From: Chinchilla lanigera
Taxonomy: Eukaryota; Chordata; Mammalia; Rodentia; Chinchillidae
Assembly (NCBI RefSeq): GCF_000276665.1
Contig: NW_004955470.1
Coordinates: forward strand, 1,199,414 to 1,263,413
DNA length: 64,000 nt
Direction of reading: 5' to 3'
This document shows positions 15,930 through 27,545 of the stretch, piece by piece. Both the position numbers and the translations under genes were made by a program. How positions within the stretch are numbered: position 1 is the stretch's first letter; each line of letters begins with the position of its first letter. Under the pieces are notes generated by a model. That model was given only the letters and a program-made list of their open reading frames with translations, was not told where the DNA came from and did not search any database.

Positions 15930-16470
15930 TCAAATGGGATGGGTCCTTGAGACAGTCAGTGCAAAAGATGGAAACACACCAAAACTGTGGCTGGAAGTGC
16001 ATCCACAGGCCTCAAGATAAAGATGCAATGACCAGGCCTACATACCTCCCTGAGAGATAAACAATAATTTGAGACTGTACTGTGACTGGTATCACCTGGT
16101 CCAGTAAAATCCAGATAGACATCAGTCCATCCAGGTGGGTGACCAGAGCATCTGGGTGCATCCCTTCCAAAAATGCCTTTCCATGAACTTTTGCTACATG
16201 ACTTGCTTTCCTATTGGATCAATATTAGCGAAGCAGCTATACGTATAATGTTATAGGTCGATTGTAGTTTGACCCATGTTGCATCCACATTGTGACTGCT
16301 GTATAAATTACCCCTGACAAAGGAACTTGGCAGCAACCCACTTTCAGAACCCCTCCTATCTCTCAAGAGCTCTCTCTCAATAAAACTTTCCTACTCTTAA
16401 TCTCCACTGCCCCTTGGAATTCATTCTTTGATTTTGGAGAATATGAATGTGGAATATCTGACATCTAGCA
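15930..16470 (+). mobile_element. Solo LTR, ERV1-like
   Basis: LTR layout: 'ataaattacccctgacaaag', a pyrimidine-rich run, AATAAA at about 16379-16384 ('caataaaactttcctactc'), and an end at 'gacatctagca'. A second copy of the same family lies inverted at 62452-63010. No matching second LTR or gag/pol follows, so it looks solo. The left boundary is approximate. Confidence 0.7.
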
Positions 16471-17519
16471 GGTTATTATCTGTCCTTTATATTATTTTAG
16501 GTACTGTTTATTTTTGTTATTGAACTCTATGTTGTGACAGCATCTATAATTTGATAATTGCTCTTTCTTAAATACCTAAAATTGGTAAAATAAATTGTAA
16601 AACAATTAATGCACTTTTAATGCCTCCACAAACTCTATGGGATGGATCTGAATTAAAGGAAAAAAATAAAAAGAAAGGAAAAGGTAAGAATCGGTGCAAA
16701 ACAATTTATGCCTTGAGTATCACTGATAACTATTGTTAAAGTATACATTTCAAAGAAGTGATATTCAGGCACATGAGCTAAAAAGTCCTTAAAGGGATAG
16801 AGAACATAGAAAATACTATTTTTTTCATAACAAGAAAGTAATTCACTATTTATATAATGTGACTAATGCAATAAGCATCTTTCTGAAAAATTAATATAGA
16901 AGCTGCATTATTCAGAATTATTAAATGGTCTACACACACTGGTTTTGCAACACTGATATAGTTTCAAAAAACAAAACAAAAATTCCAAAGAGTTAATCTG
17001 TTAGCCATGTGGTTGTAAGCAAACACATTCTCAATCTCAAAGTGATTGTCAGAAAATTGGACAATATTTCTACTTCTTAAAAACCAAAAGTCCATCTTCC
17101 TGGGCCACTATCCCTAATTCCTGCTTCTGTAAATATGCCCTTGTACCTGCTAGACATTGCTATGGGGCTAGTAAAACTCTTTCCACATTCTATCCAACAG
17201 ACAATTATGCCTGCATATGACTGCCTGGGTCTCAGAAGTTGCCCCACTAAGCTAAGCATGCAGGGGGCTGTCTCTGCCAGCTTTGATTATTATGAAATGA
17301 GGATCCATACAGATGAATGAATGGAGAGATGCATGACTGAGCTAAAAAGAAAATGAGAAAAATAAAGCAAACCTTTCAGAAAACACTTGAAAGTAAGAGA
17401 AAAAATGGCAGTGTGGGTTCCCAACACTGTCAAACAGGTCCCACTGACAATTAGCTGTCCCTGGAATGGGTCTATTGGTTTGACCTACTAATTCCTACTG
17501 ATAAGGTACCGATGTAGCC
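16471..17519. other. Intergenic, AT-rich, no supported feature
   Basis: No exon or clear repeat was recognised; the short frames at 17077-17320 are unremarkable. Confidence 0.45.
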
Positions 17520-17906
17520 TTATGATTTGAAAGTTTCCATAAAAACTTATGATGAAATTTATTCCCCATTGTAAGGTAATAAGAGACAATTAAGTCAGGA
17601 AAACAGATGAATGAACTGAGCCATTATATATCACTTGATGAATGACTTAATAGGTTATTTCAAGAATGGGGCTGTTGTAAGAGCCAGTTTGGCTCTATCT
17701 TTTGGATGGAGCTCTTCTACCATGTAATGCTCTGTGCTGTCTCTGATCACTGCAGAGTCCCCACCAGCAAGGAGGACCTTATCAGACACAGCCCCTAATC
17801 ATGAACTTCCCAGACTTCTGAACTGTGAGCTCAATAAAACTCTTCTCCTTCTAAAGTACCCAGTCTCAAGTATTCTGTTATGGCAACAGAAAACAGACTG
17901 AAACAC
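17520..17906 (+). mobile_element. MaLR LTR (MST/MLT1-like)
   Basis: The 3' half is diagnostic: 'cagagtccccaccagcaagg', 'aacttcccagacttctgaac', an 'aataaa' signal, 'acccagtctcaagtattctg' and 'aacagaaaacagactgaaac'. The 5' boundary is approximate. Confidence 0.8.
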
Positions 17907-18500
17907 AAACTTTGTGAAGTTAGTTATGAACTAAGAGAAGATTGAAGAATTATGTTATTCTTGTTGAAAGTAAAAATAGCTCTAAATGGCATATTTTATT
18001 GCCTTGCAATTCATTAAGCAGGTTTTCAAAATAACTTTTAACCAACCTATTCCAGCATTTCTTTCCCTGATATTAATAAAATCCTCTGGTCCTTGAATCA
18101 CCTTTTGACAATCACCTTTATCATACTTCTGATTTCCTCACTTAATAATAGTAAATCTTTCATTACTGTTCACCACATTTGTATGAGGGCCAAATTTTGA
18201 ACTTTAGAATAGTAAACTTTAGTATTACCTAAGGTCAATGTTATTTTACTCCAAATTCACACACGATATAGGGTAGATTTAAAATAAGTTCACAAATACT
18301 TTGATACTCCATACTGTGAGAGGTAGGTCTTTAGTTCCCTGCCTTTGAGTGTCGACTGCACCTAATGATTGGTTTGTAATGAATGTTACAAGGTGGAACA
18401 TGACAGTGGGTCACTTCTGACACAGGGTTATAAAAAGCACTGCAGGTACATCTTTACTGTTTCCTGGATCATTCACCTGAGGGAAGCCAAATTCCCTGTG
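17907..18500. other. AT-rich stretch with an old dispersed repeat
   Basis: From about 18270 the order 'ctttgatactccat...tgggtcacttctgacacaggg...ttataaaaag...ggatcattcacctgagggaag' matches an ancient mammalian repeat that resumes after the ID SINE to about 18850. The class was not assigned. Confidence 0.4.
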
Positions 18501-18513
18501 ATAAAGACACTCC

Positions 18514-18612
18514 TGGGGCTGGGGATTTAGCTCAGCGGCAAAAGCGCCTGCCTGGCAAGCGCAAGGCCATGAGTTCGGTTCCTGGTACCGGAGGGGAAAA
18601 AAAAAAAAAAAA
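18514..18612 (+). mobile_element. ID SINE (tRNA-derived)
   Basis: 'ggggatttagctcagcggca' is box A and 'gagttcggttcctgg' is box B of a tRNA-Ala-like head, followed by poly-A. A perfect AAAGACACTCC duplication lies at 18503-18513 and 18613-18623. A young insertion, not a functional tRNA gene. Confidence 0.95.
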
Positions 18613-18869
18613 AAAGACACTCCAGAGGCCGTAAAGAGATGCCCAGGCAGGGAGGAATGCCAACCAGCATTCTAAGAGTGAGCAACTCCAGAATTCTAAG
18701 CTGAGATCCTCTGCTCCTGTTTCAGCCTTCAGATGTCAGCACCCCTGCTGAGATCTTACCTGAACCTTAGGAGAAATCCGTGAAGCCAGTCTTCTGGTTT
18801 CTGATTTCTAAAACCTGTGTATAATGATAGATGATTCTTGCTTTAAGTAGTAGTTTGGGGGGGGATTAT

Positions 18870-19205
18870 CTTCCCATTCTGGGGCAAAATATCTGACATA
18901 CACAATTTAAAAGAGAGAAAGGTTGCTTTGGCTCGTGATTTCCAAGGTTTCATCCATGGTTTTTGGGTACCCAGGCAGAAGCAGTATGACAGAAGAGCAT
19001 AGTAGGGCAAAGAAACTTACTTCATGGGGTCTGTGAAGCAGAGAACAGGGGAACAGCACTAGAAAGGAAGTAGTGAAGGGCCAGATGCAGTCCCCAAGGT
19101 TATATCTCTATGACTACCAAGACACACCCAAAACTATGCTTTGCTAATCACACAGGCATCTCCCAAGCCAATCAAGTTGACAATCAAGATTAACTATCAC
19201 AGCTA
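18870..19205 (+). repeat. Dispersed repeat, class not assigned
   Basis: Shows the rodent-typical order 'gagagaaaggttgctttggc', 'tttcatccatggtttttggg', 'cagaagagcatagtagggca' and 'gaccagatgcag'-like blocks with 'cacacccaaaac'. Recognition is by eye only. Confidence 0.35.
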
Positions 19206-19547
19206 TTAAACATAATAGCAGCCAATATGCCTTGTCATCATTATTGGCAGTTTCAATTACCTATGTTTTCTCATTTTCCCCACACTCTTCTCTGGGCTTT
19301 CTGTCTCAGCAAATATATTAGTTCTTTGTAGTCTTTGTATGCTCCAAAGATGTCACAGCTGCACTGAGACAATTTCTCTTATGGTGACTCATCATCATCT
19401 TTATGGGAATGCCAGGGCCTGTGGAATAGACAGATATAAAAACATAAGTGTAATCATTTTACGTCTATGTAAGCATAAACAACTGACTACAGTCTGACAG
19501 TAAATTCTTGTTAAGGAGATATATTTTATAATAATTAAGGTAACCAG

Positions 19548-19647
19548 GGGCTGGGGATTTAGCTCAGCGGCAAGAGCACCTGCCTGGCAAGCGCAAGGTC
19601 ATGAGTTCGGTTCCCAGTACCGGAGAAAAACCAAAAAAAAAAAAAAA
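19548..19647 (+). mobile_element. ID SINE (tRNA-derived)
   Basis: Head 'gggctggggatttagctcag', body 'cctgcctggcaagcgcaagg', then poly-A. A 15-bp duplication (AATTAAGGTAACCAG / AATTAAGATAACCAG) lies at 19533-19547 and 19648-19662, with one mismatch. Confidence 0.95.
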
Positions 19648-19675
19648 AATTAAGATAACCAGTATTCAGTTAGTG

Positions 19676-19850
19676 CTCAGTATGTTCCTGGAATTATGTT
19701 TAGTCCTATTTTTTTTTGTTTGATGTTCATATAGATGCCCATACAACAACTAGTATTATCTATTTTACAGATATGGAAATCAAGCATAAAACAGTTTACT
19801 ATATTGCCCAGCATTTGACCAGTAATCAGCAGTAGGGTCAGATCACAGGA
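19676..19850 (-). repeat. MIR fossil
   Basis: 'ttattatctattttacagat' with 'atggaaatcaag' and 'gacc.agtaatcagcagtagg' is the antisense MIR pattern of 'ttttacagatgaggaaactga'. Confidence 0.5.
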
Positions 19851-20079
19851 AACCTAAGTGCAAAGCTACTGACTGCAAGGTAGAGCAGTAGTCAGAGTAA
19901 TCCTTTTATTCACTGAGTCAGAGTTGTCACTCTTTTGATCCCCAGACCTCTGTGAGTACAAGGCAGATCTTCACTGTGATTCCAAGGTCTTCCACTAATT
20001 GTTGGTTCCTACCTTCCTCATTCAGGAGGGTGAGAGCCATGTATACCTCATGTTCTCCCTTTAACAAGCCAAGCATAGT

Positions 20080-20400
20080 ACTAAAGCTTTTGTACCAGCT
20101 GTTCTCCCTGCCTGGGAAGCTCTCTACCATTAGATCAGTATGGTTCACTTTCTAACCTCCTTTAAGTCTTTACTACAGTGCCACCGTCTCAGTGAAGCCC
20201 ATGTTTACCATTTTATATTTTCCCCTCGTGCTGTCACATTTTTCTTACCATGATTCATTTCTTTCCATGGTATATACCACCATTTAACATATTGTATAGT
20301 TCATTCATTTATTGCTTTTCAATTTAATTTCCAATACTGGAAGATAAGCTCATATAAGAACAATTTTTCTTGTCTATTGTGTTGAGTGGTACATACCAAG
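20080..20400 (+). repeat. LINE-2 fossil
   Basis: 'gctgttctccctgcctggga' with 'agtctttactacagtgccac', 'gtctcagtgaagcccatg' and 'ttaccattttatattttccc' follows the L2 3' end order. Confidence 0.65.
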
Positions 20401-20684
20401 TATGTAGGGTGGCCCTAGTATACAATATGTCTTCCATAAATACATGATGCACAAACATTGAATGAATTGTATGCTGTTTCACATTTTTAAAGGCCAACAA
20501 ATTCTCTAACATTTTGTTCATGATTATTATTTTATTTCTCAGAGAGCTTTAATAGATGTGAATCCTTGTTCTCTTGATGATGCAGTTAAGACCATATGTT
20601 TGACTTACAACACATCTGAGAAACAAGAACTGTCCATAAAGTCACAGTAAAGTCAGCTAAGATTGATCCGCTATTTGCTTTATA

Positions 20685-20835
20685 GATAAAGTTTTATTGG
20701 AACACAGTCATGTTCATTTGTTGACAGATTTTATATGGCCGCTTTTGCACTACAATGGCAGAAATAAATTTTTGTGACAGAGATTGTATGGTCTATTAAT
20801 CCTATGATGTTTACTACATGACCAAGAAATTTGCT
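20685..20835 (+). mobile_element. DNA-transposon fossil, probably hAT
   Basis: 'ataaagttttattggaacac' followed by 'atggccgcttttgcactaca' and 'gacagagattgtatggtcta' is a well-known dispersed mammalian element of the hAT group. Confidence 0.55.
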
Positions 20836-20859
20836 CAATTCTAGTTAAGACTGTCTTGG

Positions 20860-21030
20860 GTCAGGTCTTAAATCTGTTGCTTGCTAACACATGTCTTTGA
20901 TCAAGTTATTTAAACTTTTTTTGCTTTGAATTTTCATTTGTAAAATAAGATTTTTAAAAACCTTACTATTGTGATTGGGATAAAATAAATTGATATTATG
21001 TGAAGTGTTTACAATAGTGTCTAACAGATA
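20860..21030 (+). repeat. Possible MIR fossil
   Basis: 'gatcaagttatttaaac' then 'ttttcatttgtaaaataaga' and 'tgtctaacagatagtg' follow the MIR pattern. Confidence 0.45.
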
Positions 21031-21047
21031 GTGATGCTTAAGTGTCA

Positions 21048-21112
21048 GCTATATCACCATCATCACCATCGCATCACCACGATCACCACCATAATCATCA
21101 CACACCATCTTC
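21048..21112. repeat. (ATC/CAC)n imperfect triplet repeat
   Basis: Imperfect ATCACC and CATCAT units. The His-rich open frame over it (21031-21417) is a repeat artefact. Confidence 0.9.
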
Positions 21113-22880
21113 ATGACCTTGGGAAATTTGTTCATCATTTTGGCTTAGTGATTCATGCTACCTCATTTCTCTTTCTCTATAAAGAGCACAGTAATGTCCC
21201 CATCACTGGGGTATTGTCAAGACTGGATGAGTCAGAGGCTGTGAAAAGCCACATTGGCACGCAGCACAACTCCTCATCACCTGTCCCCCAGCCCTCGATT
21301 TTTCCCATTTCCCCTATACTCCTCCCAGGTGTGTGTGAAAAGCTGACACTAAGAACACAGGACCTAAATCTGAATCTGGTTCTGAGACCAAATGCTTCCT
21401 CAAGTGACCCAACATGACTTTTTCCACCCAGACAGGAAAACAGCCCCGACTTGCCACATTCAGCCTGGTTGAATGACTGCAGCCTACAGTACAGGATCTT
21501 CAATTTCCAGTAAAAACAGTTAACTTTCACCACCTACTCAGGGCTTCAAAGTAGCACAGCTCTCACTCCATCTCATATCATATCAGTCCTATCAAGGAAG
21601 TGCTATTTTTATTCCCATTTAACTGATAAGATAAAAGGAAGGATAAAGAGATTATCTCATCCAAAATCACAAAAATAGTAAGAGATGGACCTGATATTAG
21701 TACTCTGGCAGGTCAATTCCATGCAAACTAACCCCACTCCCTGATGTGGAAATATGAACTGCATCAGATTTATGGATTTAGGCAATATAGGAATAGAAGG
21801 CAGTTCTAGAGGCCAGGGCATCTTCTTGGCAGAGGTCTGTTTGTGCCAAGAATCAATGGGCTGCTTCAAAAGAATGGAGGCTTCAGGAAAAACAACAGAA
21901 ACCAAACACTGGATGACAGTATGGCACCATGTGGCACACATTGAGATGGGGTGACTTTGGGTGACTTAAAAGATCCATGAAGGTCTTGTATGGCATAGAA
22001 GAAATGGTAGTGATGCAAAGAACTGCCAGATTCTGAGCAAAAGTAGACCTCCAATTACAAACTGACTCTTTCTTCCAACCAGACAACCTTGCTTGGTCTA
22101 GTGGCATCTTCCAGGGCCAAGGTAGTGTTGGGGTGGAGGGTGAGATGGGGTATGTGTGTGGGGTAGGAAATGACCAGTTTTACAGGCTGTGATGGGGAGA
22201 GAATGTGGACAACCACAAAGCTCCAGTGTATGTCACACCCACGGGCAATTTCCTCTGAGTCACCAAAGGCAGGGCCAGAACCACTGGCAAACTTCTTACC
22301 TGAGATTCACGTAAGATCCTCCTGAGCAGGTCCAGGTCAATACCTCAGAAGCCTCCAGAGCCTGTACACTCACCTCCCATGGATTGGGTAGTTTAGCCAT
22401 TGCTAGAGGAGCAGAACATAAAACTGGAAATTGACAGAAATAAGCCAGAAGTGAAAGAGAAAAGCCAACAGGAAATGAATAGTGCTGATTTGGCTCCATT
22501 TCCTCCTGCCTATGCTGGCCCCTCCTGTCAACCAGAGGGCCCACTCAGTGTGCCAGTTTCTGATCACAGGACAGGGTGCTTTCATCCAGTGGGACAGGGT
22601 AGGCCACCCTAGGATGCGCCACTTATAAGCATCCTCAAGATTTATGCTCCATCAGTCTTTCCATCTCAGTTTCTATCTCTTTCTACAAACTATCAGTTCT
22701 CAGTCTCAACTTGCCTTGGCCCTGTCAAAGAGATGCGGCACTAAGAGGTGAAATCATCTTCATTCAAGAGTTTCTTAACAACAGGAACTCATTTTTTTGT
22801 CTTTTCTCTTCTCTTTTTCTCTTCGTCTATTTTTTTGTAACTCACTTATTAGATAACTGTCTGCATATTTGGGTTTTTTT
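21113..22880. other. Intergenic, no supported gene
   Basis: The region was read for IL-36 alpha or gamma exons because those genes neighbour IL36B in mammals; none was recognised. 21585-21700 may be an antisense MIR. Confidence 0.5.
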
Positions 22881-22883
22881 TGG

Positions 22884-22940
22884 ATACTTTTCTTGATACT
22901 GGGGATTGAACCCCCTCAAACATGCTAAGCAAGACAGTCT
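22884..22940 (-). mobile_element. ID SINE fragment
   Basis: 'gatactggggattgaacccc' with 'catgctaagcaagac' is the antisense ID head. Truncated. Confidence 0.6.
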
Positions 22941-23699
22941 AGATTAACCTGCATGGATTTTCTCCATTGATTTTAGAAGATGAAGGAAGGAAGATTTAAC
23001 ATGGCTGACCAGAGGAGGTGTCTTATCAGAGATGTTCAGAGATGATTCACTGAGAAGGAAGGTATTCTGCAGTGGGGGAGGAGCTTTGACCCTGAAGCAG
23101 AACATTAACAGGAGAGACAATACATGTAGATCAAACTAAACAGCTGAATAGTTGTAAAGGGGGAAGCACCACTTCCACAGCTGTTCTGCTGACCCCCAGC
23201 CCTACCCTCAACCCCGCGCCTCTGGGAGCAGCCATCTAGAGAGTATTGCCAATAGCCCAAGGGTCTGAACAAGAACCACAAAGGCCAGACTACTATGATT
23301 TTGCACACTGGTCCCTCCCTCCATCTGTGCCCTTCTAAATACTGGGGAAAACTATATTCTTGTGGAGTATTCTCCACCTCTTACTGCAGGCAGGGAGGGT
23401 TCCCCTCACTCCCACTCTGGCCAGAGGGAGATGAACAGGCAGTTGGCACCCTACATGTGATTCCACCCTGAGTCAGCCTAGCTCATGGGCCTGCCCGCTG
23501 AGTCATTGGTGAGCACACCCAGCCACCCAGCACCTGCTCTGAACTCCCATTTACACATTGAGTCAGAGGTGCATGCAGGCAGAGTCTGCCCAGCACATCA
23601 GCTTGCTACAGGAATTGCCAAATGCACACCAACCCGCAGAGTTCTCATGTAGCTGCCCACAATTAAAGTGAAACAAAGTCAAGAAGAGAATTCTGTGCA
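22941..23699. other. Unassigned, possibly L1 5' flank
   Basis: GC is higher than the L1 block that follows, with several 'ctgagtca' motifs at 23460-23570. I could not decide between unique sequence and a diverged L1 5' UTR. Confidence 0.35.
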
Positions 23700-24689
23700 C
23701 AATTTGGTTTTACAGCACAGCAGTCATAAAAAGCATTGCATGTATGTTCTCTTGCATGTTCTCTTGTTAGAGTGAGAGTGCAGGAGCCAGGTCCCTGCCA
23801 AATGTTAGTTGTTGTTGTTGTTGCTTTGATTTAGTTGCTGTTTATTTTTTCTCTCTCTCTCTCTTCTTATCTCCCTACTGTTTTTTTTTTTTTAGCTCTA
23901 GTATCTGTAGCAACACTATTTCTTGTTGTTTCCTTGTTTCTCCCAGTTTTTAAATACTTCCTTTCAAGTTTTCTTTTTCCCTATATTTCACTCTCAGACA
24001 TTCCCATCTTATTTTTTATTCAACTTCTGTCCTATCCTATCACTTTTTCTTTTCCTTATTTTACTTAGCTCCTTGTCTTTCCTTGCCTTTTCTCCACTTC
24101 ATAGGGTCACAAATAAATCAGTGGGTTCTGACAACCTCACACCATTCCTTAATCCATAATCATACCTCCTTCCTCCTACTTCTCATTTCCACTGCCACAA
24201 ATATGTTCCTAAAACCCTCAACATTAACCTTTCATTCCAACTATAAAAGACCTCTCACAGAATCTGACCTCTCACAGACTTAAGTTTTTAATCTATTATT
24301 ATTTCCCCTATGTGCCTCTCCTCCTGCAGACTTACACTCTTCTTACACCCATAACTCCATCTCTTTCTTTCTTTTCTCCTTCCATATCACAGACTAGTTA
24401 CTAATAAAAACATAGTATAGACTGTAAAGGTGATTAATAAATGTTGAAGGTGTAAATACAAGGTTTAACTCATTTAAATGATGTTTGATCAGATCTGTTG
24501 ATGTTGTTATAAACAAAAATAATTCCCTGTAATACAGTAATAGGGTACAAACTATTTAAATTGAACAGCAGAAGGGGTGGACAATATCTCTGGACAAATA
24601 AAGTAATGAACATATTGTTGGAAAGAAGAATCTAAAAAGATCTTCATGTCAACTACAATCTTGCCTCACTCAACCTGACCTCAAATTTC

Positions 24690-24751
<62 letters not shown>

Positions 24752-25130
24752 CAGACAAGCAGAGACAGAGACAGAGAGACAGAGAGACAGAGAGAGGAAC
24801 ATGGGACAACAAGGAAACAAAAGGCCTCCAAGGTCTCCCAACTCTCCCAAGGCAAATCTAGGAAAAGAAATCAAATAACATTTGGCAAACTTTACAAACT
24901 GATTAAAAAAGAGGTAAAGAAACTTGGTGAATTCAAAGATGATATGACCAAAAAGTTCATAGAATTATCATATAAAATTACCAATGTGGATATAGGAGAA
25001 ATACTTAAAAAAAATGCAAGAGCTGACTAAAGTTCAAAACATGAATGACAAATTTACCAAAGATACAGACTCTATGTAAAGGTATCACACAGAAATACTG
25101 GACATAAAAACTTGCAGAAATTCATAAATT
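23700..25130 (+). mobile_element. LINE-1 fragment: 5' UTR and start of ORF1
   Basis: Pyrimidine-rich 5' part (23840-24400) followed by A-rich sense sequence resembling the L1 ORF1 coiled-coil region ('gatatgaccaaaaagttcat', 'caagagctgactaaagttc'). Many stops. It is cut at about 25,140 by a second L1 3' end and seems to resume at about 25,965. Confidence 0.6.
24689..24796. repeat. (CA)n followed by (GA)n and (GACA)n
   Basis: A pure AC run of about 40 bases passes into AG and then ACAGAG units. Confidence 0.97.
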
Positions 25131-25139
25131 GTAGAAATG

Positions 25140-25960
25140 ACCAGTGTGGGACATTCAAGAGATGCAAATTAAAACAATGCTGAGATTGCATCTCACTTCA
25201 GAAAGAATGACTATTATCAAGAAGTCAGCCAATAACAAATGCTGGAGGGACTATGGGGAAAAAGAAACCCTTCTCCACTGTTGTTGGGAGTGTAGACTGG
25301 TGCAATTACTGTGGAAATCAGCATGGAGATTCCTCAAAAACTAAAACTAGAGGTTCCATTTGACCCAGCTATTCCCCTTCCTGCTGTCTTCCTGAAAGAA
25401 CAGAAAGCATCATACCACAGCAATATATGTGCACCAATGTTTACAGCAACACAGTTTATAAAACCTACATCTTGGAAACAGCCTAAATGCTGATCAACAG
25501 ATGAATGGATAAAGGAGATGTGGGGTTTTTTATATAACAAAGTACTATTCTGTCATAAAGAAATGCTTGAGACATTTCTAGATAAATAAATGCACCTTGG
25601 GACCACACTCTTAAGTGAAATAAATCAGACATGTGTGAAAATATCACATGGTTTCTCTGGTGTGAGAAATTTAAAGTGTAAATAAGGACTAAGATATATA
25701 ATAGATATTGAAAAATGGGAGGAAAATGTTCAAAAGAGAAGGAGAACAAGGAAGGGGAAATAGGAAAGAAGAGACAAGAAAAAATACAATGAGAAAATGG
25801 AAACAAAACTTTTGTAAATAAGGAGAGGCAGTGGGTTTGGGGGAATGAAATGAAAAAAAGAAGAAGCAAGATATATCATTTACAAATTCCCTTTGATGAA
25901 TGTTATCACTATGTGTTTCTAAAGTGCACCAATAAAATAAAAGCAAAAGAAAAATAACTA
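25140..25960 (+). mobile_element. LINE-1 3' end: ORF2 C-terminus and 3' UTR
   Basis: Translation gives the L1 ORF2 Cys-rich end: CWRDYGEKETLLHCCWECR, then LVQLLWKSAWRFL, FDPAIPLP and PTSWKQPKC, then a 3' UTR ending in an A-rich AATAAAATAAAAG tail. 5'-truncated, as most L1 copies are. Frameshifted, not active. Confidence 0.9.
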
Positions 25961-25964
25961 ATGC

Positions 25965-27262
25965 AAAGACAGGGTTTCTGAAATTTAGGATACAATGGTA
26001 AATTACAAGGAATTACTCAGAGAAGCCTTACAAGTGATAAGAGAATAAGAAAATTTATCCAATAGCTACTAGATAACACTAAGACCAAACTAATGATAAT
26101 TGGGGTTACAGAGAAACTAGAAGACAGCACACATGGAAAAAATTTTATTTATGGAAATCGTGATAAAAAAACTTCCCAAGTGTGAGGAAATAGTTCAACA
26201 TACAGGTAAGCAAGGCTTACAGAACAACAACCAAATGCAGTAATAAAAGAAGCTCCCAACCCCACATTTTACTTAAAATTCCAGATGTCCAACAACAACA
26301 AAAAAGACAATATTAAAAACTGTTGAAAAGAACAGAAAAGGAGCCCTTCCCCACTCAAGAATTATAGAAGACTTCTCAACACAAACATTCAAGGCCAGAA
26401 GAGCCTGGACTAAATTAGTTAAAGCCCTAAAAGCAAACAGCTCTCAATCCACATTACTAAATCCAGCAAAACACTTTTTCAAAATAAATGGAAAAATATG
26501 GACATTCTATGTATAAGAACAACTCAAGATATACATAAACACCAAACCAATGCTCTTGAAAATATCCTAGACAGAAAGATGACAAAGTGAACAACCCAAA
26601 ATGAGTAATACATCAAGCAAGGCCAATAGATTAAAAAAGAAAAGAAAAACAAAGGAGTCATTAACAGAAAAAGAATACAATCATAGGAATAAATTGACAC
26701 CTTTTAGTAATAATTATCAATGTTAATGGCCTCAGCTCCCTAATTAAAAGACACAGATTGAAAGACTGTGTCAAAAACCAGAATCCAACAGTTTGTTGCA
26801 TTCAAGAAACTCAGTCATCAGATGAAAAAAATATTTGCTGATTAAAAAGGATGGAAAACAAAATTTCATGCACCAGGACACCCAAAACAATTAGGGGTGA
26901 CAATTTTACTCTCAGACAAGGTAAACTTCAAACTAAAACTGATCAGAAAAGACAAACTCACTACACACCAGATAAGGGAATAATCCAACAGAAAAGGATA
27001 ACACTTGTGAATATATATGCACTGAATACTGGACCACCTGTACTCATAAAACAAATACTGCAGGCCATATATGATCAAATAAATGCACAATCATAGTGGG
27101 TGACCTCATTACCCCCCTTTTGCAAAAGGGTAAATCAATTAAACAAAAACATCAATAAATATCAGAACTGAACCATACCCTTGAACAAAATAATTTAGTA
27201 AACATGTATAAAGTCATCTACTATATTATAACAGCATACACATTCTTCACAGTAGCACACAG
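25965..27262 (+). mobile_element. LINE-1 fragment: late ORF1 and ORF2 endonuclease
   Basis: From about 26,690 translation follows the L1 endonuclease start (IN.V-NGLSSLIKRHRL, CCIQET). 26851-27096 continues with KISCTRTPKTIRG, LVNIYALNTGP and KQILQA. It is interrupted by stops. It may be the continuation of the L1 at 23.7-25.1 kb, split by a later L1 insertion. Confidence 0.8.
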
Positions 27263-27339
27263 AACTTGCTAAAAGATAAACCACAGGCTAGTCCTCAAAG
27301 TTTGCTTAAATAAATGTAGAAGAGCCCCACCACCACCAT

Positions 27340-27545
27340 CTAGGGGGCCTTGGTAAGCCATGCTGAGCTGAGAGGGAGGAGAGAGACACTGCCCACCATT
27401 ACCTCCCACCATTGAGGGAGCCTTGGTGAGCCAAGCTGAGCTGCATGGAAGGGGAAAGACCCCAGCCAATGACACCACTGCTATGAAGGGAGTCTTGGTG
27501 AGCTGCACTAAGCCATGAGGGAAGGGAGAGAGCCTGCCCAGAACC
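27340..27545 (+). repeat. L1 5' UTR tandem monomers
   Basis: Three diverged units of about 72 bp, each starting CCTTGGTGAGCC or a variant, followed by a purine-rich block and a CCACCAT/CCACTGC block. Confidence 0.7.

Noticed and set aside
18514..18600. tRNA-Ala-like gene with box A and box B
   Set aside because: ID SINE with poly-A tail and target duplication, not a tRNA gene; the same holds for 19548 and 35050.
21113..22880. Search for IL36A or IL36G exons between IL36RN and IL36B
   Set aside because: No IL-36 motif (WVLQ, YLGL, YPGWF type) in any frame; these genes probably lie outside the window.
24653..24874. Low-complexity Cys-Val/Ser-Leu frame
   Set aside because: Translation of the CA/GA microsatellite.
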